From assembly GCF_002807665.1 (NCBI RefSeq), contig NZ_PEAY01000001.1:62001-126000 (forward strand): DNA of 64,000 bases, written 5' to 3'. This document shows positions 1-7,126 of this stretch, piece by piece (position 1 is the first letter of the stretch; each line of letters opens with the position of its first letter). Under the pieces are notes generated by a model, which was not told where the DNA came from, made no database searches, and saw only the letters and a list, made by a program, of their open reading frames with translations. The position numbers and the translations under genes are program-made. Source of the stretch: Neoalteromonas facilis. GTDB lineage: Bacteria > Pseudomonadota > Gammaproteobacteria > Enterobacterales > Alteromonadaceae.

Positions 1-99
1 TTTACTTTCTCCACCAAGCTGCATATAAACACTTTCTTGGCGACTGGCACAGCCCATCACAAGTGCAGAAAAGGTTATGGCTAACATCAATTGCTTCAT
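1..99 (-). CDS. lipoprotein, probable group 1 truncated haemoglobin (partial, N-terminal 33 codons)
   Basis: An open frame starts at ATG 97-99 on the minus strand and runs off the window edge. The N-terminus is a type II signal peptide with lipobox LVMGC, so the mature protein would begin at Cys17 and be lipid-anchored. The visible mature part (ASRQESVYMQLGGESK) matches the start of group 1 truncated haemoglobins, which usually read SLYxxLGGxxA. It begins 5 nt after the DUF3034 stop codon, so it is the last visible gene of the operon that starts at 3930. A haemoglobin facing the periplasm would fit oxygen, NO or redox chemistry next to the cupredoxin encoded upstream. The haem ligands lie outside the window, so the haemoglobin call is inference from a short stretch. 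Confidence 0.6.
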   Translation of the reverse strand, partial: MKQLMLAITFSALVMGCASRQESVYMQLGGESK

Positions 100-104
100 A
101 GTCA

Positions 105-953
105 TCACCACAGCTGTCCGTTGATTGAAAGGTAGAGGCCATTTTGGTCATCAGCACCCGCTATAGATCCGAGTTCTGCCCATGCGAGCGTTAACGCAAA
201 ATGTTTATTTGGGATATAACTGATGAAATAGTCTACCCAGTCATCTTCGCCTAAACCAAGATTGTCCGGTTTTTGCCTGTACTCGGCACCAATCGCAATA
301 TTTCTCGACAACAAAACCCCAGCAGAGGCCTCCAACATTAGCTCATAACTGTCGTTTTCATTGCCACCATACCCCAATAGGCCTAATTGGTTGGCTTTGG
401 TTGCGCGCGCAGTTAGATTCCAAACCGCATTAAAACCACCAATCGCACCAAGGTGAATTTTCGTCGCGGCAATATAAAAATCAGTACCGCTTTTATTATC
501 TTTAGCACCTACCAGTGCAGCGATAGCTTTGTCTTCCAAACGCTTATGTTGTAAACCAACACTGATTTGAGGCCAATCAGAGTAAACTGCATCACCATAC
601 ACGCGGTATTTCACACCGAATACATTTTGTTTGATGTCACCACCGAGTTGCTTCAAATCGAACCGATGGTGCGCCGCACTGATTTCAATCCTGTCGTAAA
701 ATGAGGCCGAGATACCGAGTACGTTCAGGCGATAATCGTCGATGTCGACTTGCGTTGTAACAGCACTCAGTGAAATCTCTTCGCGCGAGTCGTAGCCGCT
801 CAATGTGGCCCAAGGTACGATACCACCACCGCCGCTACCTTCAATTTGCACTAGTCCAGCAGTGCCCAGCAACTTACCATCTGCAGCCTGTGCTGGAACG
901 GATAACCATGCCGCGCTAGCAATTATTGCCCATTGTCCAAGTTTCATTTTCAT
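105..953 (-). CDS. DUF3034 family outer-membrane protein
   Basis: A 282-residue protein with a clear Sec signal peptide (MKMKLGQWAIIASAAWLSVP, cleavage after AQA). The mature part begins ADGKLLGTAGLVQIEGSGGGG and continues as alternating polar/apolar strands ending in a C-terminal aromatic (GQLW), as in outer-membrane beta-barrels. This is the pattern of the DUF3034 family, whose function is unknown. I chose the ATG at 953 because it overlaps the stop of the upstream GGDEF/EAL gene as ATGA, the usual sign of translational coupling; a GTG at 965 is the longer alternative. It is followed after 5 nt by the truncated-haemoglobin lipoprotein gene. Co-transcription with a cupredoxin and a c-di-GMP enzyme suggests a role at the cell surface, but nothing shows the substrate. 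Confidence 0.75.
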   Translation of the reverse strand: MKMKLGQWAIIASAAWLSVPAQAADGKLLGTAGLVQIEGSGGGGIVPWATLSGYDSREEISLSAVTTQVDIDDYRLNVLGISASFYDRIEISAAHHRFDLKQLGGDIKQNVFGVKYRVYGDAVYSDWPQISVGLQHKRLEDKAIAALVGAKDNKSGTDFYIAATKIHLGAIGGFNAVWNLTARATKANQLGLLGYGGNENDSYELMLEASAGVLLSRNIAIGAEYRQKPDNLGLGEDDWVDYFISYIPNKHFALTLAWAELGSIAGADDQNGLYLSINGQLW

Positions 954-3277
954 TGTTTTAACCACTCAGTCGTTAGGTTCTCTTGGTGCCACTTGATAAA
1001 CTGGTCGCGTGGCAGCGGACGACAAATATGATAGCCCTGAATATATTCACAATGCCATCGATGAAGCAATTTAAGGCTTGCCGCATTTTCTACACCTTCA
1101 GCGATAACTTGTAGTCCAAAGCTATGCGCTAGCCCGATAATAGTCTGTACGATTTGTTGGTCATTTTCGTTGCTGTCTAAATTAAGAATAAAGCTTTTAT
1201 CTATTTTTAGATCAGTGACCGGTAGGCTTTTCAAATATGCTAGCGAAGAATAACCGGTACCGAAATCATCAATCGCTAATGCAAAACCTGCCTCTCGGTA
1301 TACATTCAACTCTTGCGTGGCCTTGTTTGCGTCGGTGACTAAATCACTTTCAGTGATCTCAAAAGCCAGTGAGTCATTTGCCAAACCAAACTCTTCAACA
1401 AGGGATTGGATACGGGTTAACAGGGTAGAGTCGAGAATGTCATTGGCGGATAAGTTAATCGCGATACAGAAGTGATAACCTTGTTGGTTAAAGTATTGCG
1501 CATCTTGTGCTGCTCTGTGTACAACCCAATCCGTTACATCGCCTATTAATCCCGCTTGTTCGGCAATGGCAATAAATTCGTCTGGTGGCACGAAGCCTAG
1601 TACCTCATTATTCCACCGGATCAGGGCTTCGGCATGAGTCACGCGGCCTGTATTCAAAGACAGCTTTGGTTGATAGGCCAGTGACAGAGAGTCGCCACCA
1701 CTGTTAAGGGCTTTTTTAAGCTCTGTAATGATGGTCATTCTGCGCATGTATTTGGCATCAAACTCAGCGTTGTATCTGACTACATGCTCTTCCATAACGC
1801 GGGCTTGATCGAGCGTGATGGCGAGGCGTTTTAACAAGACCGCAGATGTTGAACTGTCGTCTGGGCAGTGCAGTTCCCCTATAGAAATACGCAAAGGTAT
1901 AATAACGTGGTCGATTTCTATGGGCGCTTGCAACGCTCGTTGCACTTTATGCAGAGTCTCCATGTCGACTTGCGGCTCGGGCAGCCAAATGAATTCACCG
2001 CCGTTAAGGCGAGCGGCAGTGCCATTTAAGTTGTTTAAACGCTCTGCAATGACTTTAAGGCATTGATCGCCATTATGATGGCCAAATACATCATTCACTC
2101 CTCTAAAGCCCAGAATATTTATGCCAATCACCTGAAACTGACGTGATTCTTCAAACCATTGATCAATGATCTCGGTCACCCGGTAACGGTTAAATAGCCC
2201 CGTAAGCAAATCATGCTGCGCTTGGAACTGAATTTGTTGTTCACGCAATTTGATATTACTTTGCATCGACAGCACAGAGCCTGACAGTTCGGCTATTTCC
2301 GTAGTGCTGGACGCTATTTCAATGGGCTGCTCGTAATCACCAGCGGCTATTTCTTGGGTGATCGCCGACAATCGTTTCAACGGACTGGACAGTCGCCTTG
2401 CGACCGCTGCGCCCAATATTAATGAAATAACCAAACAAACTGCTGCAATTAAGCTGATGCGCAATTGCAGTTGGCTAAATTCGTTAAACAAGCGTTGACT
2501 GTTTTCAGATAGCCCTAAGGTAACGCTTAATGAGCCACTTTTAGAGAGGGGAATGCTCTGCGAGATCAGATGAGCTTGGTTGAGCACCACGAAGGATAGC
2601 CATGATAAATCATCCACACTCGTCGTATCACTAAATACGGCTTGCCTTTCTGATAGGGTGGTGCGTTCATACAACATATCGTCGTCGCGCATTGCGGTGA
2701 TGGTCGTTTCGAGCAACGTAATCGACTTTAATCGCTGCAAAAAGTCGGTGTCTAACTTAAATCCTATGGCAGCAATGGCAATAGGCTGGGGAGCTTCTAC
2801 GAGTAAGGTTAATACTTGATACAGCTGTTGATTGATAATGATCAATGCGCTTGCGCCGCCATTAGATAGGGTGTCTTCAATCATTGACGGGTAAGGAAAG
2901 TCATTGGCGGGTATGAGCCCTTCAGTGGTGGAACTGTTGACTATGCCATCTAGAGAAATCAACGCCATTACATCTGCGCCAACGCGACCACCGTGATTCT
3001 CGAGGGCGCTGGTAATAGTGCCGCGGTCGCCTGTGGCAACCGCATCAGTAAAACCATAATCGTCGACCAAAACACTAGCTGAATTGAATAATTGATCTTC
3101 TCGGCTTTGCAATACTTCCAAAACAACAGATTCAGCAACGTCTAAGGTTTCACCGAGTTGTCGTTTGGCGTGTTGAATAGTGGATGACCATACACTAAAT
3201 AAAATCGCTAGGGTGCACATCAACACCAATCCGGCAGAAAGCCGGAATACATGTTTATTCAGCGAATGGGAGGCCAT
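950..3277 (-). CDS. membrane GGDEF/EAL protein, likely c-di-GMP phosphodiesterase with degenerate GGDEF
   Basis: 775 residues: TM helix near residues 12-32, an extracytoplasmic sensor region of about 240 residues, a second TM near 272-295, a HAMP-like segment (SSPLKRLSAITQEIAAGDYE), GGDEF from about 350 to 510 and EAL from about 525 to 770. The cyclase signature is NGGEF at residues 425-429 instead of GGDEF, so the metal-binding Asp is lost and cyclase activity is unlikely. The EAL domain looks intact: EAL at 550-552, NLSAND, EITESD, DDFGTGYSSL, KIDKSF and AEGVE. The net activity is therefore probably c-di-GMP hydrolysis. The start is 2 nt from the stop of the cupredoxin gene and the end overlaps the DUF3034 start by 4 nt, so all are one operon. 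The periplasmic domain may sense something handled by the copper protein. Confidence 0.9.
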   Translation of the reverse strand: MASHSLNKHVFRLSAGLVLMCTLAILFSVWSSTIQHAKRQLGETLDVAESVVLEVLQSREDQLFNSASVLVDDYGFTDAVATGDRGTITSALENHGGRVGADVMALISLDGIVNSSTTEGLIPANDFPYPSMIEDTLSNGGASALIIINQQLYQVLTLLVEAPQPIAIAAIGFKLDTDFLQRLKSITLLETTITAMRDDDMLYERTTLSERQAVFSDTTSVDDLSWLSFVVLNQAHLISQSIPLSKSGSLSVTLGLSENSQRLFNEFSQLQLRISLIAAVCLVISLILGAAVARRLSSPLKRLSAITQEIAAGDYEQPIEIASSTTEIAELSGSVLSMQSNIKLREQQIQFQAQHDLLTGLFNRYRVTEIIDQWFEESRQFQVIGINILGFRGVNDVFGHHNGDQCLKVIAERLNNLNGTAARLNGGEFIWLPEPQVDMETLHKVQRALQAPIEIDHVIIPLRISIGELHCPDDSSTSAVLLKRLAITLDQARVMEEHVVRYNAEFDAKYMRRMTIITELKKALNSGGDSLSLAYQPKLSLNTGRVTHAEALIRWNNEVLGFVPPDEFIAIAEQAGLIGDVTDWVVHRAAQDAQYFNQQGYHFCIAINLSANDILDSTLLTRIQSLVEEFGLANDSLAFEITESDLVTDANKATQELNVYREAGFALAIDDFGTGYSSLAYLKSLPVTDLKIDKSFILNLDSNENDQQIVQTIIGLAHSFGLQVIAEGVENAASLKLLHRWHCEYIQGYHICRPLPRDQFIKWHQENLTTEWLKQ

Positions 3278-3279
3278 AA

Positions 3280-3930
3280 TTAGTTTTGTCGCCCAAAGGT
3301 GCGTTTTCCAAAGGTTCTTTGTTCTTCTTTGGGTTTACGCTCAATGAGTGTTATGTGAACTATTGCACCCGCATCTGAACGGTCAATGGTGGCAGTTATT
3401 TTATGCGTGCCATCAATTGATAGGTCAGAGTGCCAAACGGACACTTCGTCCGGTATGTCGCGAACAAAAGTTGCTACGCCCTTTTCATTCGTTACCGCAA
3501 CGTGTTCGTTGTCGGCAACGTAAACATGCCCCGTCATCTGGTCGTGAATATTGCAGCCTAAAATACCAATACCGGGTTTATCAAAGATGATTGGATCTAC
3601 ATTTGAGCCTTTATACAGTTTTATTTCAAAAGGCTTAATAGCGGAAAAACTGTAAACGTGATGTCGTATATCATCACTATTGGGAAATTTAACGGCTTGT
3701 CCTTTTTGGATAGCGATGACCTGTGGCGAGAACTGTTTATTAATTTGGTCCATGATCGCAACGCCCGTATTATCAACCTCTGAAGGTAGGGCTTTAAATG
3801 CAATTACAGCATTAATAACGGGATTCCCGTTTTGATCGACAACGAGCACAGGCTGCTCAATTGCGTTTGCAAGATTTGCCAACATAAGGGCACATATGAC
3901 TGAGGCCATACGCAAGAAGGTTATACGCAT
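3280..3930 (-). CDS. periplasmic cupredoxin-like protein ('methylamine utilization' type)
   Basis: 216 residues from ATG 3930 (the longer frame to 3969 would start with TTG). The signal peptide MRITFLRMASVICALMLANL ends at ANA. The mature part has a carboxypeptidase-regulatory-like beta strand region (VVDQNGNPVINAVIAF) and then a cupredoxin core with candidate type 1 copper ligands His in RHHVYSF and Cys-His-Met in GILGCNIHDQM. Such proteins are often annotated as methylamine utilization proteins, but no methylamine dehydrogenase genes are present here, so the name should not be taken as function. It is first in the minus-strand operon with the GGDEF/EAL protein 2 nt downstream. Electron transfer or copper-dependent redox sensing in the periplasm is plausible. 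Confidence 0.8.
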   Translation of the reverse strand: MRITFLRMASVICALMLANLANAIEQPVLVVDQNGNPVINAVIAFKALPSEVDNTGVAIMDQINKQFSPQVIAIQKGQAVKFPNSDDIRHHVYSFSAIKPFEIKLYKGSNVDPIIFDKPGIGILGCNIHDQMTGHVYVADNEHVAVTNEKGVATFVRDIPDEVSVWHSDLSIDGTHKITATIDRSDAGAIVHITLIERKPKEEQRTFGKRTFGRQN

Positions 3931-4233
3931 AAACACAACTTTGTCGTTCGGTTTAGGTAAACATATCAAACTTTTAACGGTTTAATAAATAGCTGCACAA
4001 CAAATATTCGTTCGAATCACAATTCATAAGAATTATACCGTCATCAAATATTTAGCAATAATGAGCGCCAACATATGCAATGGGTAAGCTTTCAACGATA
4101 ATCTATTTAAATATTGTATTAACCATTACCGGCCAGCGCCTTTCAATATTACGACTATACTGAGAAGGTCAACTCGATGTCGTAAAAGACACGCAAGCAA
4201 ATATTCAAATTTTGAATCTTCCAGGAGACTGTT
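3931..4233. promoter_or_regulatory. divergent intergenic region between cupredoxin operon and secreted hypothetical gene
   Basis: This 303-bp AT-rich stretch carries the promoters for both directions. On the plus strand a good -10 (TATACT, 4156-4161) lies about 70 nt before the start at 4234, but I see no clear -35 at the right distance. The ribosome site for the plus-strand gene is CCAGGAG at about 4221-4227. No gene is visible. Confidence 0.5.
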
Positions 4234-4797
4234 ATGAAACTTCATAAAGTCGGAGGACTTGCGGCACTCATAGTATTTAGTGGTTTATCTGTTGCTGAAG
4301 AGTCCAAAGAAATAAAAATTCAACGAGCTATGTCGGCAGCCCCACCGTCCATAAGTGCACATGCAACGATTGTTGATAGCGATGGTACATTGCTCAAAGA
4401 AGGGAACAATGGCTGGACATGTATGCCGGATACGATGCCAGGCGATCGCGCCCCAATGTGTAATGATGCGGTATGGATGGAGATGATGCAGGCGTTGATG
4501 AAGCAAGCTGACTATACACCCGACAGAATAGGGATCTCCTACATGTTACAAGGAGAGCCGAGTGGCTCAGGTGTCAGCAATTCCTCGCCGTATCACCACA
4601 ATCACAGTGAGGCTGAGGACTATGTGGAAACTGGCCCTCACGTAATGCTGATTGTACCTAAGGAAATGCTAAAAGGGCTGCCATCAGACCCGAATGTAGG
4701 AGGCCCTTATATTATGTGGGGGGATACGCCATATGCACATATCATGTTACCGGTATCTATAGACGGGAAGCAGGTTGTGACAAAATCAGGTATGTAG
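4234..4797 (+). CDS. secreted hypothetical protein, His/Met-rich
   Basis: 187 residues with a signal peptide (MKLHKVGGLAALIVFSGLSV, cleavage near SVA/EES) and a good Shine-Dalgarno (AGGAG). The mature part has conserved-looking blocks: NGWTCMPD, PMCNDAVWMEMMQALM, GISYMLQGE, YHHNHSE, GPHVMLIVPKEM and YAHIMLPV. I recall uncharacterised periplasmic proteins with this same NGWTCMP ... GPHVM ... HIM layout; none has a known function to me. Two Cys and many Met and His suggest metal binding, and the divergent neighbour is a copper-type protein, but this is only inference. It is followed by the bidirectional terminator at 4843-4877. Confidence 0.7.
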   Translation: MKLHKVGGLAALIVFSGLSVAEESKEIKIQRAMSAAPPSISAHATIVDSDGTLLKEGNNGWTCMPDTMPGDRAPMCNDAVWMEMMQALMKQADYTPDRIGISYMLQGEPSGSGVSNSSPYHHNHSEAEDYVETGPHVMLIVPKEMLKGLPSDPNVGGPYIMWGDTPYAHIMLPVSIDGKQVVTKSGM

Positions 4798-4842
4798 TGT
4801 TAGGTAAAAAATTCTGGTTAGGGCGTGAAATTTAGCCATTAA

Positions 4843-4877
4843 AAAACCCCGAGATGCATTTAACATTTCGGGGTTTT
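4843..4877. terminator. intrinsic terminator, ancestral terminator of ssrA and of the 4234 gene
   Basis: A stem AAAACCCCGA / TCGGGGTTTT with a 15-nt loop, A-rich on the left and T-rich on the right, so it can act in both directions. It ends 3 nt before the left att repeat. Before the element inserted, the 3' end of ssrA (minus strand) lay directly upstream of it, so it was probably the ssrA terminator. It also ends the plus-strand gene 4234-4797. Confidence 0.8.
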
Positions 4878-4879
4878 GT

Positions 4880-4905
4880 ATTTGGTGGAGCTGGCGGGAT
4901 TTGAA
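4880..4905 (-). repeat. left attachment-site repeat (displaced 3' end of ssrA)
   Basis: 26 bp identical to 10848-10873. It starts ATTTGGTGGAGCTGGCGGG and includes the tmRNA acceptor end and the 3' half of the T arm. To its right the sequence departs from ssrA at once (TTGGCGG in place of CCCGCGT), so this is a recombination scar and not a tmRNA gene. Confidence 0.92.
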
Positions 4906-5238
4906 TTGGCGGCATAAGTGTATGTATATATTGCCTTATTTATTTGGGGTTCGCGCATTGTCCGCCATTTATACCGCCTTTTCACTTCGCTTGAGGAGAA
5001 TAGGTTTACTTTTTTAACAGTCAGGAGCTCAGTGATTTTCTCAGAATTTCGACCCCACCCACAGGGTATCCCCCACTTAGCGAGAAAAGCATGCTTATTA
5101 GTTATACACACTGTTTTGCGCACAAAATCATATAGCGCGGCATACCAAAGCTATTAAATTGCTCGCATAGCAATAGCATATAGATTAGCGGTCGGTTAAA
5201 CTTTTACATACTTGTTTTTCAATATTCGGACTTTTCTC
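4906..5238. other. non-coding left end of the element with integrase-arm-like repeats
   Basis: No gene is supported here; the open frames crossing it have no ribosome sites, and one runs through the att repeat. GGCGGCATAA at 4908-4917 and its inverted relative TTATACCGCC at 4969-4978 sit 3 and 64 bp inside the left att repeat. The second shares CGGTATAA with the repeats next to the integrase gene at the other end (10686-10750). Both sets may be arm-type integrase or AlpA/Xis binding sites. The promoter of the plus-strand pair 5239-6673 should also lie here, but no strong -35/-10 pair is evident. Confidence 0.45.
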
Positions 5239-5739
5239 ATGAGCAGCCCCTTCAAAAAAGCTGGCACAATTGCAGTTGTTTTAGTGGGAGTTTGTGTTGT
5301 CGCAACTCTAAAGTATATTGTTTCAGCCTCTATTGAAGAAGCCTCAAAAGGCGAAGAGTTAAAGACGAAAATGAGCGAAAACCCCAGACTTGCCATCGAA
5401 CGTGGTTTAGAAAGAGCGGCTGTAAAAATAAATTCTGACGCCCCAATCACTGTTGATGAAGGGGTGCAGTTGATTGGTGCATCAGTCGGCTCCGACCTTG
5501 TTTTGAGTTATCATTATCGATTAATAAATTATACATCCAGTCAGATAGACCCCAAAATTATTAAAACCAGTATTTACGCTAACGTGAAAAAAGAAGTATG
5601 CAAAAACGAGCAAATGATTACTGCGCTTCGTTTTGGCGGCGAATACATTTATGAATACGAAGATAAACATGGAAGCCGAATCGCAGAATTTAGTATCGAT
5701 AAGCAAGCATGTGACACGCTGGTCGAGCTTATTAATTAA
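5239..5739 (+). CDS. element-encoded membrane-anchored hypothetical protein
   Basis: 166 residues from ATG 5239 (a TTG at 5212 would add 9 residues; neither start has a strong Shine-Dalgarno). One N-terminal hydrophobic helix (AGTIAVVLVGVCVVATLKYI) followed by a polar domain suggests an inner-membrane anchor with most of the protein in the periplasm. The C-terminal part has a PITVDEGVQLIGAS segment, LVLSYHYRLINY, a Cys-led KKEVCKNEQMI, GGEYIYEYEDKHGSRI and a final Cys. The next gene product ends with the same order of elements, so the two may be related. It is 16 nt from that gene and on the strand opposite the integrase block, typical of cargo. I do not recognise the family; cargo such as superinfection exclusion is only a guess. 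Confidence 0.65.
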   Translation: MSSPFKKAGTIAVVLVGVCVVATLKYIVSASIEEASKGEELKTKMSENPRLAIERGLERAAVKINSDAPITVDEGVQLIGASVGSDLVLSYHYRLINYTSSQIDPKIIKTSIYANVKKEVCKNEQMITALRFGGEYIYEYEDKHGSRIAEFSIDKQACDTLVELIN

Positions 5740-5755
5740 TTAGGAGTTTACGAAA

Positions 5756-6673
5756 ATGAAATACGTTTTTGCTATGGTGATTTTTCTGCCTTCGTTTCTT
5801 GCGAGCGCTCAGCTTCAGGATGATTATGACGCAGACAGAGCAGAAAAAATTCTCAAGCTTTCTTTGGTTGATATTAACAATGGGTATCCTCAAAACGCTA
5901 GTGGAATAGATTTGCAGCCGATTGCATTAACATTCACGAAATCCATTCAGATGGGAGAAAGATTTGGCTATTTTGGGAGGGCAGAAAAAGATGCGCAACA
6001 TGCAGTTTTGAGGCAAGAAATTCATTTGCGAGGGAGCGCGCTCCAAAACGCAAAGAAAATGGGGGTCGAACCAGTTGGCAAGCGCTTAAGTGTTTTAAGT
6101 GGGTGTCAGACAATGACGCAGCTTCGCGAGAGTTTTGCTCGCTATGGATATAACTTTGAAGCACTTCCTTTAAATTTAAAGCTTTCATTTGATATCACGC
6201 AAAACGGCGACACTTCAACGGCAACAAGCCATTCTTTTGATGTCGGCACTGACTGCTCACCCGAGGCCATAGAGCTCGCATCGGCGCCAACCGTTCACGA
6301 GCGCATCTCCGCACAAATAGCCAACTACAATGCAACGTTGCCCCAAAAAGTGGATGAATCTACCAATGTTATTCTTGCCAGCTACGCAAAGAACGACACG
6401 CTTGACGAGTATTATCTAGAGATTCACACAAAGATGAATAACCTTGCCTTTGATAGCGAAAATACCTCCAAAATAAGGCAGTTCCTAGTTGGCAAGTCAG
6501 CTGGGATAATCTGCGGGTGGAAAAACCTTATCAATGATGGGTTAAATAGTACGGGAGAGAGCACCGGCTCGATTGGTTTTCGAACGCGACTAACCTATTT
6601 TGATAAAAACGACAAAAAAATAGTTATAACCAATGAAGCTGCAGATAATGAATGTGAAGCCGCTCTTCGCTAG
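5756..6673 (+). CDS. element-encoded secreted hypothetical protein
   Basis: 305 residues, strong Shine-Dalgarno (TAGGAG, 9 nt before ATG) and a signal peptide (MKYVFAMVIFLPSFLASA, cleavage before QLQ). There seem to be two halves. The first contains LSVLSGCQTMTQLRESFARY, LNLKLSFDITQNGD and a GTDC end. The second contains LPQKVDESTNVILASY, YYLEIHTKM, GIICGWKNLINDGL, RLTYFDKNDKKI and a Cys near the C-terminus. Each half runs Cys - L-rich helix - strand pair - Cys, and the second half parallels the C-terminus of the upstream gene product. A periplasmic protein acting with the membrane-anchored neighbour is the simplest reading. It ends 31 nt from the convergent HGGxSTG gene. No homologue of known function is recognised. 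Confidence 0.7.
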   Translation: MKYVFAMVIFLPSFLASAQLQDDYDADRAEKILKLSLVDINNGYPQNASGIDLQPIALTFTKSIQMGERFGYFGRAEKDAQHAVLRQEIHLRGSALQNAKKMGVEPVGKRLSVLSGCQTMTQLRESFARYGYNFEALPLNLKLSFDITQNGDTSTATSHSFDVGTDCSPEAIELASAPTVHERISAQIANYNATLPQKVDESTNVILASYAKNDTLDEYYLEIHTKMNNLAFDSENTSKIRQFLVGKSAGIICGWKNLINDGLNSTGESTGSIGFRTRLTYFDKNDKKIVITNEAADNECEAALR

Positions 6674-6704
6674 ACTGCGCTAAAATCGCCTGACGGCCTA
6701 GCTG

Positions 6705-7001
6705 TCAAGCTCCTTTGAAAATAACGCTAATGCATTTTAACTCTGCAACCTTAATGGCTCGCTCTTTTCGCATCTTCCGAGTTTCATGTCCATAGGTAGT
6801 ATGCGGGGCAGAGCAGCGAGCCTTACCCTCTGGCGTTTTAGGGCCAGTAGACATGCCGCCATGTATTCTGCAGACAGTTTTGTTGCGCATCGCTGGTGAG
6901 CGGCACTGTTTCTCAGTGCGCTTTGACATTGCTTGACATTGTCTACACTTTATCTTGCCGCCAGCAGTTTCTATATACGCCGATTTGTTTCGATTGTTCA
7001 T
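6705..7001 (-). CDS. HGGxSTG domain protein
   Basis: 98 residues from ATG 7001, which has GGGGTAAAA upstream; the longer frame to 7064 lacks a ribosome site. The signature IHGGMSTGPKTPEGKAR defines the HGGxSTG family, common in prophages and other mobile elements and without a known function. It is preceded by cysteines spaced as in a zinc-binding module: CRQC near residues 19-22, then CRSPAM and CRIH. The C-terminus is basic (RKMRKERAIK). Nucleic-acid binding is likely from the Cys/His and basic composition but is not shown. It lies 125 nt downstream of the ATPase gene, the last gene of the minus-strand block. Confidence 0.75.
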   Translation of the reverse strand: MNNRNKSAYIETAGGKIKCRQCQAMSKRTEKQCRSPAMRNKTVCRIHGGMSTGPKTPEGKARCSAPHTTYGHETRKMRKERAIKVAELKCISVIFKGA

Positions 7002-7126
7002 TTTTACCCCGGACCTCATGTGCCACACCCTGTAACGCAAAACTGAATAACTGCATATCTGCAAAACCAGAGATTGCTGGCGCTTAATGCTGACGAGGCT
7101 TCGATTCCAGCTACCCAGATATTCAG

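Noticed and set aside
3280-3930. Methylamine catabolism, as the usual annotation of the cupredoxin gene would suggest.
   Set aside because: No methylamine dehydrogenase subunits or maturation genes are in the window; the context is signalling.
4880-4905. The tmRNA-like sequence as a second tmRNA or tRNA gene.
   Set aside because: Only the 26-bp 3' end is present; the adjoining sequence cannot form the rest of the molecule.
4860-5123. An 87-residue open frame on the minus strand crossing the left att repeat, and a 79-residue one on the plus strand (4918-5157).
   Set aside because: They run through the recombination scar or lack a ribosome site, and show no protein-like composition.
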